A stretch of DNA of 64,000 nucleotides from contig NZ_CP048815.1 of NCBI RefSeq assembly GCF_010977555.1, forward strand, positions 2,348,501-2,412,500. Reading direction: 5' to 3'. The translations under genes and the position numbers were made by a program. Position 1 is the first letter of the stretch. Every line of letters starts with the position of its first letter. The notes under the pieces were generated by a model. The model had not been told where the DNA came from. It worked only from the letters and a program-made list of their open reading frames with translations, and searched no databases. This document shows positions 37,698-47,100 of the stretch, piece by piece. The stretch is from Caulobacter rhizosphaerae. Its GTDB lineage: Bacteria > Pseudomonadota > Alphaproteobacteria > Caulobacterales > Caulobacteraceae.

Positions 37698-39464
37698 GTG
37701 CCGTTGACCACTGACGCCAAAAAGGTCTCGCCGATCGGACTTGTGCTGGAGACCGCCCTCGACGCCACGGTCATCATGGGCGTCGACGGACGGGTGCGGG
37801 ATTGGAACCGGCAGGCCGAGGCGACTTTCGGCTGGTCTCGGCAGGAAGCGCTCGGACGGCCGATGGCCGAGCTGATCATTCCCGAGCCGGACCGGCCATC
37901 TCACATTGAAGGTTTGCGCAGGCATCTCGAAACCTGCGCGCCGGGCATCCTCAATCGCCGCATCGAGGTCGTGGCGACGGATCGTCGGGGACGCCTCTTC
38001 CCGGTCGAGCTTTCCGTCGCCCGGATCGACGACGGCGACGATCTCAGTTTCGTCGGCTTCATCCGCGACATCAGCGATCGCCTGACCGCGCAGCAGGCGC
38101 TGCAGGTCGAGCGGGATCGCAGCCAGAGCGTGCTGGACAACATGCTCGACGCCCTGGTGCTGATGGATCGGGACCTGCGGGTGCTGCAGGTCAACCAGGC
38201 GGCGCTCCGCATGGAGGGGCGATCTGCGGAGTCCATGCTGGGCAGGACGCACGAGGAGATCTGGCCGGGTCCCGAGGCCGAGCGGCTGCGGCAAAGGTAC
38301 AGGGAGGTTCTGGGCGCCCAGGTCGCCCTGGCTTTCGAGGAGCCGTGGAATGATGGGCGCGGGACGATGTGGCTGGAGATCCGCGCCCAGCCGACGCCCG
38401 AGGGGGTCGCGGTGTTCTATCGCGACGTCACCAAGCGCAAGACCGCCGAAGCGGTGCTGCGGGACAGCGAGGCGCGGCTGCTGACCCTGGCCAATGTGGC
38501 GCCCGCCATGGTGTGGATGTCCTCCGATCGTGGCGAGGTCGAGTTTCTCAATGATCGGTGGTTCGCGTTCACCGGCGTCTCGCCGGGCGCCGAAGTCGAC
38601 CCGGCGTCCCTGTTGCACCCCGACGACGCCGTCCGGGCCGCCAAGATCTGGGAGGGCGCCCTGAAGACGGGCAAGGGCTTCGAGGCCGAGCTGCGCGTAC
38701 GCCGCGGCGACGGGCAGTTCCGCTGGTTCCTCTCGCGCTCCGAGCCCGTCCTGGATCGGGAGGGCGGCGTCGCCGGGTGGATCGGCGCCAGTATCGACAT
38801 CGATGATCGTCGCCGGGCGCAGGAACGCCTGGAGCTGATGGTCAATGAGCTGAACCATCGCGTGAAGAACAACCTCGCCGCCGTTCAGTCCCTGGCCGCC
38901 CAGACGTTCCGCGGGACCCTGTCGTTGCCCGAGGCCCGCGAGGCGTTCACCGCCCGTCTGATGGCCTTGAGCCGGGCGCACGACATCCTCACGCGTCAGC
39001 AGTGGGAGGGCGCGCAACTGGCCAAGATCGCCACGGACGTGCTGGCGCCGAACCTGGCGAACCTCGCGGCGGTGACGCTGGAAGGCCCGCCGGTCTCGCT
39101 GGGACCCAACGCCGCCCTGACGCTGTCGATGGCCTTTCACGAGCTCTGCACCAACGCCCTGAAATATGGCGCGCTTTCGAGGCCCGAGGGGCGCGTGGCG
39201 CTGACCTGGGCCGTGGAGCCCTCGGGCATGCTGCACCTGACCTGGACCGAGACCGGCGGGCCGAAGGTCTCGCCGCCAGCCGCGACCGGGTTTGGATCGC
39301 GGCTGCTCACCCGCAGCCTCGCCGCCGAACTGCGCGGCGTCGTAAGCCTGGAGTTCGACGAGGCCGGCGTCGTCTGCACCATCGACGCGCCGCTGGACCA
39401 TGGTCGCCTGGCCCCGGCGTCCGCCCTGCCGCAGATCACCTGGCCTCCTGAAGGCGCGTTCTAG
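37698..39464 (+). CDS. PAS-containing HWE-family sensor histidine kinase
   Basis: About 588 residues from a GTG at 37698, without membrane segments. Three PAS domains follow each other (about 15-130, LDATVIMGVDGRVRDWNRQ; 150-255, LDALVLMDRDLRVLQVNQ; 275-390, APAMVWMSSDRGEVEFLND), then the phospho-acceptor box ELNHRVKNNLAAVQSLAAQT (His about 393) and an HWE-type ATPase with FHELCTNALKYGALS (N-box with extra His) and LTWTE (the W-x-E of the name). Such kinases are cytoplasmic redox or light sensors in alphaproteobacteria. No response regulator lies beside it. The open frame extends upstream to 37536 but that part has no recognisable domain. Confidence 0.85.
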   Translation: MPLTTDAKKVSPIGLVLETALDATVIMGVDGRVRDWNRQAEATFGWSRQEALGRPMAELIIPEPDRPSHIEGLRRHLETCAPGILNRRIEVVATDRRGRLFPVELSVARIDDGDDLSFVGFIRDISDRLTAQQALQVERDRSQSVLDNMLDALVLMDRDLRVLQVNQAALRMEGRSAESMLGRTHEEIWPGPEAERLRQRYREVLGAQVALAFEEPWNDGRGTMWLEIRAQPTPEGVAVFYRDVTKRKTAEAVLRDSEARLLTLANVAPAMVWMSSDRGEVEFLNDRWFAFTGVSPGAEVDPASLLHPDDAVRAAKIWEGALKTGKGFEAELRVRRGDGQFRWFLSRSEPVLDREGGVAGWIGASIDIDDRRRAQERLELMVNELNHRVKNNLAAVQSLAAQTFRGTLSLPEAREAFTARLMALSRAHDILTRQQWEGAQLAKIATDVLAPNLANLAAVTLEGPPVSLGPNAALTLSMAFHELCTNALKYGALSRPEGRVALTWAVEPSGMLHLTWTETGGPKVSPPAATGFGSRLLTRSLAAELRGVVSLEFDEAGVVCTIDAPLDHGRLAPASALPQITWPPEGAF

Positions 39465-39518
39465 ATCCTTGCTCTAGCGCATTGTCCGACGACGGACCGG
39501 TGTCCCGCGGAAAAGGTT

Positions 39519-40820
39519 CTAGGAGGACGCCCCGCTTCGGGTCCGGTCCAGTCGGGCCATGGCGTAGAAGATCAGGATGCTGGTCACCACCAGCACGCCG
39601 GCCAGGGCCAGCATGGGCGCCAGATCGCTGCCCGTCGCGTCGCGCACCAGCGGCACCAGGTTCTGGGCGATGAAGCCGCCCAGATTGCCGATCGCGTTGA
39701 TCGCCGCGATGCCCGCCGCCGCGCGGGGACCGCTGAGAAAGCTCGGCGGCAGGCTCCAGAACACGGGCTGGGCCGAGAAGATGGCTGGAGCGGCGACGCA
39801 GAGCATGGCGAACTTCAGCGCCGCGCCCGGCAGGATCACGCTCAGGGTCAGGGCGACCGCCGCCACCAGGGTCGGTCCGGCGATGTGCCAGGCGCTGGCG
39901 CCATGGCGCGCGGCGTGACGCGGGACGAGCCACAGGGCGACGGCGACCAGCAGCCAAGGGATCACATTCACCAGGCCGTTGACGGTGTTGGACACCCCGA
40001 ACGACTTGACGATGGTGGGCAGCCAGTAGCTGAGGCCATAGGCTCCGAGCGGCATGCCGATATAGAGTCCCGCCAGCAGCAGGACGCGCGGATCGAACAT
40101 CGCCTTCCAGGCGCCGCGATGGTCATCGACCGCGCCGCCGCGCTCATGGTCCAGCACGCCGGCCAACCACGCCTTTCCAGCCTCAGGCAACCACTTGGCC
40201 TGGGTCGGTCCGTCGGGGAGTTTCCACAGGACGTAGGGCGTCAGCAGGACGGCCGGGACGCCGGTGGCCAGGAACACCCACTGCCAGCCCGCCAGGCCCA
40301 ACACCTGGTCCAGGTCTAGCAGCAGCCCGCCGACGGCCGATCCCACGGCGTTGGCGACCGCGCTGGCGATCATGAACAGGCCCACCATCCGCGCGCGGTG
40401 CGCCTGGGGATACCAGAGGGTCAGCACGTAGAGCACGCCAGGGAAGAACCCGGCCTCGGTGACGCCCAGCAGGAAACGCAGGCCGTAGAACATCGCCGCG
40501 TTCTGGGTGAAGCCCAGGGCCAGGGTCACCAGCCCCCAGGTGAACATGATCCGGGCGAACCAGACCCGCGCGCCCACCCGGGCCAGGATCAGGTTCGACG
40601 GCGCCTCGAACAGGAAGTAGCCGATGAAGAACAGCGACGCGCCCAGCCCGTAGGCGGCCTCGCTGAGCCCCAGGGCCTTCACCATCTCCAGCTTGGCGTA
40701 GGAGACGTTCTGCCGGTCGATGTAGGCGATCAGGTACATCAGGCAGAACAGCGGCATCAGCCGCGCGGTGATCCGGCTGACCGTCGCCTTCTCCATTTGG
40801 GCCTCGGCGGGTTCAGACAT
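39519..40820 (-). CDS. MFS transporter, ACS (anion:cation symporter) family
   Basis: A 433-residue inner-membrane transporter with 12 predicted helices. LMPLFCLMYLIAYIDRQNVS at the start and the linker PDGPTQAKWLPEAGKAWL between the two halves are typical of the anion:cation symporter family, which carries hexuronates, galactonate, tartrate and similar organic anions. The ATG overlaps the end of the LacI gene by eight bases, so the two are one operon with the regulator first. Substrate is unknown; with gluconokinase and a FadR-type regulator 2-3 kb away an aldonate is a reasonable guess. Confidence 0.88.
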   Translation of the reverse strand: MSEPAEAQMEKATVSRITARLMPLFCLMYLIAYIDRQNVSYAKLEMVKALGLSEAAYGLGASLFFIGYFLFEAPSNLILARVGARVWFARIMFTWGLVTLALGFTQNAAMFYGLRFLLGVTEAGFFPGVLYVLTLWYPQAHRARMVGLFMIASAVANAVGSAVGGLLLDLDQVLGLAGWQWVFLATGVPAVLLTPYVLWKLPDGPTQAKWLPEAGKAWLAGVLDHERGGAVDDHRGAWKAMFDPRVLLLAGLYIGMPLGAYGLSYWLPTIVKSFGVSNTVNGLVNVIPWLLVAVALWLVPRHAARHGASAWHIAGPTLVAAVALTLSVILPGAALKFAMLCVAAPAIFSAQPVFWSLPPSFLSGPRAAAGIAAINAIGNLGGFIAQNLVPLVRDATGSDLAPMLALAGVLVVTSILIFYAMARLDRTRSGASS

Positions 40821-41895
40821 GAGGACGGGCTCCGTGGGTTCCGGCGTCGGGCGGGGTGTCGATCGGGCGCGGCGGCGCGGTGGATTCCCGCTGGATCAGC
40901 GCGTGGTCCAGCACATGGTCCGCCGCCGCTCCCCCGGCTGGCGCGGATGAGCGCAGGGCGCGGATCAGTCGGTCCAGCGCCACCGCCGCCATCTGCCGCA
41001 CCGGCTGGCGCACGGTGGTCAGCGGCGGCCAGAGCGTGGTGGCCACCGTCGCGTCGTCGAAACCCACCACCGTCAGGTCGCGCGGCACGTCGAGGTGTCG
41101 ACGGTGCGCCACCGACACCGCTGCGGCGGCCATGTCGTCGTTGCTGGCGAAGATCGCCGTGGGCGCCGGGGCGCGATCCAGCAGCCGCTCGGCGGCCCGC
41201 AGGCCCGAGTCGTAGGTGAAGGCGCCTTGGGCCAGGAGGAGTTCGGCGCCCGGAACGGCGGCGATAGCGGCGCGCGCCCCCTCCAGGCGCTCGGCGCTGG
41301 CGGTCTGGTCGGGATTGCCGGCGATGAAGCCGATCCGCCGGTGGCCCAGGTCCAGAAGGTGCCGGGTCATCGTCCAGCTGGCTTGCCGGTCGTCGATGCG
41401 GACATTGATCGCGTCGGCCGCCGGACGTCCGGCGGCGACCACCGCGACGGGCAAGCCGGCGGTCCGGAGGACGCCCAGGACGGCGGCGGATTCGCCCAGG
41501 GGCGGGGCCAGCACCACGCCCTGGACGCCGGCCGCCAGCAACCTCTCCAGGTCCGCTTCCGCCGGGGGATGGCCGTTTTCGCCGCGGGCCAGGATCAGAC
41601 GCGCCCCGGCGTTGGTGGCCTCTTCGAACACCCCCACCAGGAAGTCGCTCATGAAGGCCGCGCTGGGATTGGAATAGACCACCCCGATCCGCAACTCGCC
41701 GGCCATGACCAGGTTTCGGGCCGCCAGGTTGGGCGCATAGCTGAGCTCCCGGATCGCGGCCTGCACGGCCTCGCGCGTCGTCTCCCGGACGCTGGCCCCG
41801 TCGTTGATGACGCGAGACACGGTCATGCGGGAGACGCCGGCCCGTTGCGCGACGTCGACGATGGTGGCCCCCCGCGGGCGGTCTGGCTTGCTCAA
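40813..41895 (-). CDS. LacI-family transcriptional regulator
   Basis: A 360-residue repressor: HTH ATIVDVAQRAGVSRMTVSRV (about residues 10-29), hinge YAPNLAARNLVM and a sugar-binding Peripla_BP_3 domain with RIGVVYSNPSAAFMSDFLVG and VVGFDDATVATTLWPPLTTV. The likely start is TTG at 41895 with a perfect-looking GGGAAGGG six bases upstream, matching the normal N-terminus SKPDRPRGATIVDVA; the open frame reaches 42120 but the extra part has no LacI homology. It leads the MFS gene and probably controls it in response to a sugar or sugar acid. Confidence 0.9.
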   Translation of the reverse strand: MSKPDRPRGATIVDVAQRAGVSRMTVSRVINDGASVRETTREAVQAAIRELSYAPNLAARNLVMAGELRIGVVYSNPSAAFMSDFLVGVFEEATNAGARLILARGENGHPPAEADLERLLAAGVQGVVLAPPLGESAAVLGVLRTAGLPVAVVAAGRPAADAINVRIDDRQASWTMTRHLLDLGHRRIGFIAGNPDQTASAERLEGARAAIAAVPGAELLLAQGAFTYDSGLRAAERLLDRAPAPTAIFASNDDMAAAAVSVAHRRHLDVPRDLTVVGFDDATVATTLWPPLTTVRQPVRQMAAVALDRLIRALRSSAPAGGAAADHVLDHALIQRESTAPPRPIDTPPDAGTHGARPHV

Positions 41896-42094
41896 TGGAT
41901 ACCCTTCCCGACGTCCGCCGACGACGCCACCCGCTGCCCGGACCGTTGCACGCGCGTTTCCGGCGCGAGGCCATAGGGGCGGGGCGAACCCGGCATGGCA
42001 AGCTGTGGGCGATCCGGGGCGAAAATTCCGCCCGAACGGGAGGAGGGGGTCACCACGGTCGCCGCCCGCGCGCATCTCGACGGACGGATATGCG

Positions 42095-42361
42095 CTATTG
42101 AGCTTCCGCCCGCGTCCCAAAGCTCATCATGCGCGCCGCGATCGCCGCCTGGGTGCGGTTGTGCACGTTGAGTTTGCGCATTACGGCCGTCATGTGCGCC
42201 TTGACCGTGGCCTCGGCGATCCCGAGGTCGAAGGCGATCTGCTTGTTGAGCCGCCCGGAATTGACCCCTTCCAGGACCTTCAGCTGGGTCGGTGTGAGTT
42301 CGCAAAAGCCGACGTTCAGATCCCCGTCGGCGTCCCGTCGTTTCATCTCGGTCATGGTCAT
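42095..42361 (-). CDS. small orphan LuxR/GerE-type HTH protein
   Basis: About 88 residues, almost entirely a LuxR-type DNA-binding domain: ELTPTQLKVLEGVNSGRLNKQ, then IAEATVKAHMTAVMRKLNVHNR, the recognition helix region. No receiver or sensor domain precedes it, unlike NarL-type regulators. Two starts are possible, ATG at 42361 and 42355; the second has AGGGG six bases ahead, and GAGGAGGA lies a little further up. The longer open frame to 42754 runs through AT-rich intergenic sequence and is unlikely to be coding. It may be a remnant of a NarL-type regulator or one of the free-standing GerE proteins. Target genes are unknown. Confidence 0.65.
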   Translation of the reverse strand: MTMTEMKRRDADGDLNVGFCELTPTQLKVLEGVNSGRLNKQIAFDLGIAEATVKAHMTAVMRKLNVHNRTQAAIAARMMSFGTRAEAQ

Positions 42362-42779
42362 CCCCTGCGTTTTCCTCCTCCGACCAGCCGTCTTGTCACG
42401 GTCGGGCTTCCGCCTTGGTCGGTGCGCCGGTCTTTGCCGGCAGGCGGTCGTGTTCGGCGAACCTAGCGATATTAGTTGGACAGATTCAAGCGTGCTGGTC
42501 AATGTTAGCGTGCACAAATCTGATTTTTGGGTCGAAACAAAAAATCTGTCATACAGATTTGTCTCGGAGCGACTGCCCCGGGGCGGAGGGAAAGCGCAGA
42601 AAAATGAGCAATTTGCGTGCGTCGGGGACGGCCGCCGGGGCTTCGCGCTCCTGCCGTCGGCAGGTGACCCAGGTGGGCCGTCTCGATCCTCGGCGCGGCG
42701 CCGGTGCTGGCCGGCGGGCGTTTTTTGTGAAACTTGAAAGCGTGACCGCACCACGGCGGCCGCGTGGGAGATCCATTGG
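42362..42779. promoter_or_regulatory. AT-rich divergent region between luxR-like and GntR genes
   Basis: This 418-base gap has no gene. Bases 42470-42570 are AT-rich and contain several related words: ACAGATT (42480-42486), AAATCTGATTT (42516-42526) and the palindrome at 42542-42560. The rest is GC-rich and featureless. Promoters for both flanking genes must lie here. Confidence 0.5.
42542..42560. promoter_or_regulatory. candidate operator upstream of GntR gene
   Basis: AAATCTGT-CAT-ACAGATTT is a perfect inverted repeat with 8-base arms and a 3-base spacer, a size usual for GntR/FadR-type operators. Two partial copies lie 16-60 bases upstream. It is about 220 bases before the GntR start and 180 before the luxR-like start, so either gene could be the target. 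Confidence 0.5.
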
Positions 42780-43457
42780 ATGAGCCAAGGCCGCCTAGCC
42801 GACCGGGCCTATACCGCCATCGTCGAGATGATCAACACCGACGGCCTGGCGGTCGGCGATCGCCTGCCGTCCGAGGCGCGCCTGGCCGAGACGCTGGGCA
42901 TGTCGCGCACCATCGTGCGTGAAGCCCTGGTGCGGCTGGCCGCCGACAGCATTACCGAGGCCCGGCGCGGGGCCGGATCCTTCGTCAAGAACCGGCCGTC
43001 CGACAAGCTGGGCGCCTACATGCCGCTTTCCGAGCTGCCCTCCACGCTGGGCAGCTACGAGGTGCGGTTCGTGCTCGAGGCCGAGGCGGCGCGGCTGGCG
43101 GCGGCGCGGCGCTCGGCCGAGGAGATGGTCGGGATCGAGGAGGCGCTGTCGAAGCTACGGGAGGCCCTGCTGTCGAATGCGCCGGCCCACGCCGAAGACA
43201 TGGAACTGCATCGCCGCATCGTGCAGGCCACCGCCAACCCGGCCTTCCTGGTCACGTTCGAGGCGCTGCAGCCCGATGTCGACCGGATCATGCGGGCAGG
43301 GGTCGACATCTCCCGCTCGCGGCCGCCGGAAGCGATCGCCGAGATGATGCGCGAGCACGAGATGATCGTCGAGGCGATCCGCGCCCAGGATGGAGACAGC
43401 GCCGCCCTGGCGATGCGCTGGCACCTCTCGCGCGGGCGAAAGCGGCTAATGCCCTGA
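42780..43457 (+). CDS. GntR regulator of the FadR (FCD) subfamily
   Basis: A 225-residue regulator with an N-terminal winged helix (about 5-70: DRLPSEARLAETLGMSRTIV, REALVRLAADSITEARRGAG) and an all-helical FCD effector domain (about 85-225) with the metal-binding Asp/His pattern in VRFVLEAEAARLAAARRS, MELHRRIVQATAN and MMREHEMIVEAI. FadR-type GntR proteins commonly sense sugar acids such as gluconate or galactonate. The gene converges with gluconokinase, overlapping it by 12 bases, and lies next to the beta-helix/TonB receptor genes, so it is the leading candidate regulator of that set. Confidence 0.88.
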   Translation: MSQGRLADRAYTAIVEMINTDGLAVGDRLPSEARLAETLGMSRTIVREALVRLAADSITEARRGAGSFVKNRPSDKLGAYMPLSELPSTLGSYEVRFVLEAEAARLAAARRSAEEMVGIEEALSKLREALLSNAPAHAEDMELHRRIVQATANPAFLVTFEALQPDVDRIMRAGVDISRSRPPEAIAEMMREHEMIVEAIRAQDGDSAALAMRWHLSRGRKRLMP

Positions 43458-44036
43458 GGCGCGGATCGCGTCGCCGGCCAGATGGGCGTCGCTGTCCAGC
43501 CAGGCCTGGGCTTGGTCGCACAGCCGCCCGGGCGGCGCGGCGGCGTCCAGCATGAAGATCGCCTCGTCGGGTCCTGGGCGTTCGAGGGCCGCCAGCTGGC
43601 TGTCCAGCAGGCTGGCGGGCATGTAGTGGCCGGAGCGCTGGGTAAGCCGTCGCAGGAGTTCGTCCTGGCCGGCGTCCAGCAGCACGAAGCGGGTGGGAGC
43701 TCCGATGGCGGCGCGCAGGCGTTCGCGATAGCCGCGCTTGAGCGCCGAGCAGGCCGCCACGACCCGTCCGCCGGACGCGACCACTTCACCGGCGGCCAGG
43801 CCCAGGCGATCGAGCCAGGGCCATCGGTCGGCGTCGTCGAGGGGCTGGCCCGCGCTCATCTTGGCCACGGCCTGGGCGTCGTGGAAGTCGTCGCCTTCCA
43901 GGAACGGGCAGTCCAGCCTGCGGGCCAGCAAGGCGCCCAGCGTCGACTTACCACTCCCGCTCACGCCCATGGCGATGACGGCGAAGGGGGCGAGGCGGGG
44001 TGGCGGCTGCAAGCGGATCCCTTGATGTCCGGCCAA
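43446..44036 (-). CDS. gntK: gluconokinase
   Basis: A 196-residue P-loop kinase of the GntK/IdnK family: Walker A MGVSGSGKSTLGALLA, the substrate-site block FLEGDDFHDAQAVAKMSAGQPLDDADRWPWL split by the family-specific EGDxxH and GxPLxDxDRxPWL motifs, then CSALKRGYRERLR and GHYMPASLLDSQLAALE. It phosphorylates gluconate to 6-phosphogluconate for the Entner-Doudoroff route, the main sugar pathway in Caulobacter. It diverges from the first beta-helix gene and shares its promoter region with the 44105 palindrome-type site. Confidence 0.92.
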   Translation of the reverse strand: MAGHQGIRLQPPPRLAPFAVIAMGVSGSGKSTLGALLARRLDCPFLEGDDFHDAQAVAKMSAGQPLDDADRWPWLDRLGLAAGEVVASGGRVVAACSALKRGYRERLRAAIGAPTRFVLLDAGQDELLRRLTQRSGHYMPASLLDSQLAALERPGPDEAIFMLDAAAPPGRLCDQAQAWLDSDAHLAGDAIRASGH

Positions 44037-44104
44037 CGGCGATTGATCGACGGGCCGATCCCAGGTTGAGATCGGTTTCTACCGGGCGGGCGACGGGACG
44101 TAAC

Positions 44105-44118
44105 TACGACCATGGTCG
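44105..44118. promoter_or_regulatory. shared operator copy 1 (gntK/beta-helix divergent promoter)
   Basis: TACGACCATGGTCG is identical over 14 bases to the site at 50300 upstream of the second TonB receptor. The centre GACCATGGTC is self-complementary. It lies 59 bases before the beta-helix gene and 69 before gntK, so one bound protein could control both directions. The last two bases of the 16-base palindrome (TA) are AG here. Confidence 0.72.
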
Positions 44119-44176
44119 AGGATGGCCGGCCTGGGCGGTTTCCTTATCCATAAGGGATTGCGACGAGGAGAGCGGC

Positions 44177-47100
44177 ATGAGAGCGGTCCTTTTGGCGGCG
44201 TTTCTGGCCATTTCGACGCCGGCCGTGGCCTCGACCGGCTCGGTTCTGCTCACCGCGCCGGTCGATCCGCGCGCGATCACCGTCAAGGCCGTGGGCGACG
44301 GTCGCGCGGACGACACCCAAGCCGTCCAGCAAGCCATCGACGCTGCGCGCGACAAGACCGGCCACGGCCTGGTCTTCCTGCCGTCGGGCCGCTATCGCCT
44401 GACCTGCAGCATCCTGATCCCGCCGGGGGTACGGATCTTCGGGGTCGGCGCGACCCGGCCGGTGTTCGTGCTGGCGCCCAACACGCCGGGCTTCCAGAAG
44501 GGCGTGGGAACGATGATCGTTTTCACGGGCGGCGACCAGTACCAGGTCGGCGACATCCCCGTGCCCGTCCCGACGGTGGTCCCCGCGACCGCCAAGGTGC
44601 GCGACGCCAATTCGGGAACCTTCTACTCGGCCATCGCCAACGTTGACGTCGAGATCGGCGAGGGCAATCCCGCCGCCGCGGCGGTCCGTTTCCGCATGGC
44701 TCAGCACGCCTTCCTCAGCCACATGGACTTCCGCCTGGGCTCGGCGTTCGCCGGGGTCTACCAGGCCGGCAACATCATGGAGGACGTTCACTTCCATGGC
44801 GGCCGCTACGGCATCGTCACCGAGAAGACCTCGCCGGCCTGGCAGTTCACCCTGATCGACTCCACCTTCGACGGCCAGCGCGACGCGGCGATCCGCGAGC
44901 ACGAGGTCGACCTGACCCTCGTCAATGTGGCCATCAAGAACACGCCGGTCGGCATCGAGATCGACCGCGGCTATAGCGACAGCCTGTGGGGCAAGAACGT
45001 CCGTTTCGAGAATGTTTCCAAGGCCGGGGTGGTCATCTCCGCCGAGGACAACGTCTTCACCCAGGTTGGCTTCGAGAACGCCGTGGCCGCCAACACCCCG
45101 GTGTTCGCCCGCTTCCGCGACAGCGGCAAGACCGTGGCCGGCAAGGGCCGCGCCTACAAGGTGGCCTCGTTCACCTACGGCCTGACGCTGCCGGGCCTGG
45201 GCCAGATGGGCGAGTACAAGACCAACGTCGACATGACCGCGCTGGCGGCCCTGCCGGCGGCTGCCAAGCCGGCCCTGCGCGCCCTGCCGCCGGTCGCCGA
45301 CTGGACCAATGTCAGGACGCTGGGCGTGAAGGGCGACGGCCAGGCCGACGACACCGCCGCCCTGCAGAAGGCGATCGACACCCACCGCGTGCTCTACCTG
45401 CCGACAGGCTTCTACAAGGTCACCGACACCCTGAGGCTTCGGCCCGACACCGTGCTGATCGGCCTGCATCCGGCCGTGACCCAGCTGGTGATCCCCGACG
45501 ACAATCCGCGCCACGCGGGCGTCGGACCGGTCGCGCCCGTGCTGGAGACGCCGAAGGGCGGAGACAACGTCCTGTTCGGGCTGGGGATCTTCACCGGGCG
45601 CGTCAACCCGAGGGCCTCGGCGCTGCTGTGGCGGTCGGGCGCGGACTCCCAGGTGACCGACGTCAAGATCATGGGCGGCGGCGGCACGCCCACCATGGAC
45701 GGCAAGTCGCTCGGCGCGGCCCAGGCGCGCAGCGGCGACCCGGTGGCCGACGGCCGCTGGGACGCCCAGTATCCCAGCATCTGGGTGACTGACGGTGGCG
45801 GCGGCACGTTCGCCAACGTCTGGAGCCCCAACACCTTCGCCTCGGCGGGGTTCTACATCTCCGACACCAGCACGCCCGGCCATATCTACGAGGTGTCGGT
45901 CGAGCACCACGTCCGCAACGAGTTCGTGCTCGACAACGTCCAGAACTGGGAGTTCCTGGCGCCGCAAACCGAACAGGAAGTCGGCGACGGGCCCGACGCC
46001 GTCTCGCTGGAGGTGCGCAACTCGCGCAACATCCTGTTCGCCAACTATCACGGCTACCGGGTGACGCGGTCGTACCACCCCGCCGAGACGGCGGTGAAGC
46101 TGTTTAATTCGTCGGACATCCGGTTCCGCAACGTTCACATCAACGCCGAGAGCGGGGTGGCGCTTTGCGACAAGATCGGCTGCGGCACCTATCTGCGGGC
46201 CAGCAAGTTCCCGTTCGAGAACGCGATCCAGGATAAGACCCGCAAGCTGGAAGTGCGCGAGCGCGAGTTCGCGGTGCTCGACATCACCGGCAAGGCCTCG
46301 CCGGCTCCCGCCGGCGAAGGGAAGGTCCAGAAGCTGGAGAGCGGGTTCTGGTCGATTTCCGGTGCGGCCGTCGGGGCGGACGGGGCGCTCTATTTCGTCG
46401 AGAAGCGTTTCCAGCGGATCTATCGCTGGACCCTGGCCAAGGGTCTGGAGGTGGTGCGCGACCATTCGCTGGACCCGACCAACCTGGCCGTGGACCGCTC
46501 GGGAAACCTCCTGGTGGTGTCGTCGTACGGACCTCAGGCTTCGGTCTATTCGATCGATCCCGACGGTCCCAAGGACCAGATGACGCTCATCGCGCCCACG
46601 CCGTCGGCCTCACGGCCCGACGCCAAGACCCTGCTGCCGGTCAACTGGTGGAACAACGGCGAGTTCAGGGACCAGTATGATCCGGCCACCGGCCAGTTCA
46701 CCACCCTGGCCGAGATGTTCGCCCGCGACGTCGGCGCGGCCAAGACCCAGCACTACGTGTCGCCCGACGGCAGCCTGTTGCTGCCCGCCTTCCGGGTGTG
46801 GCAGCAGGGACCGCCCGACCATGTCGGCTGGCGCTGGGCCGACAGCCTGCAGGCCCACGGCCTGATCAGCGGGGCGGTCGGCGAGCGGGTCTTCGTCACC
46901 AACGAATCCGAGGGCAAGACCTATAGCGGCCAGGTCGGGCCCGGCGGGACGCTGACCGACCTGAAGGTCTTCGCCAATCGCGGCGGCGAGAGCGTCGCGG
47001 TCGACCGCCGGGGACGGGTGTTCGTGGCCAACGGTCAGATCTTCCAGTACGAACCGGACGGCCGGCTGGCGGGTCGGATCGACGTGCCGGAGCGGCCGCT

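Noticed and set aside
41896..42120. Longer LacI start at 42120
   Set aside because: The extra 75 residues lack similarity to LacI proteins and the TTG at 41895 has an excellent ribosome site directly before the HTH.
42362..42754. N-terminal extension of the LuxR-like gene to 42754
   Set aside because: The extension crosses the AT-rich operator-containing region, has no domain, and a ribosome site lies at the shorter start.
44144..46465. Open frame of 773 codons antisense to the first beta-helix gene
   Set aside because: No homology and typical shadow composition; a similar frame lies opposite the second beta-helix gene, as expected for paralogues with the same codon bias.
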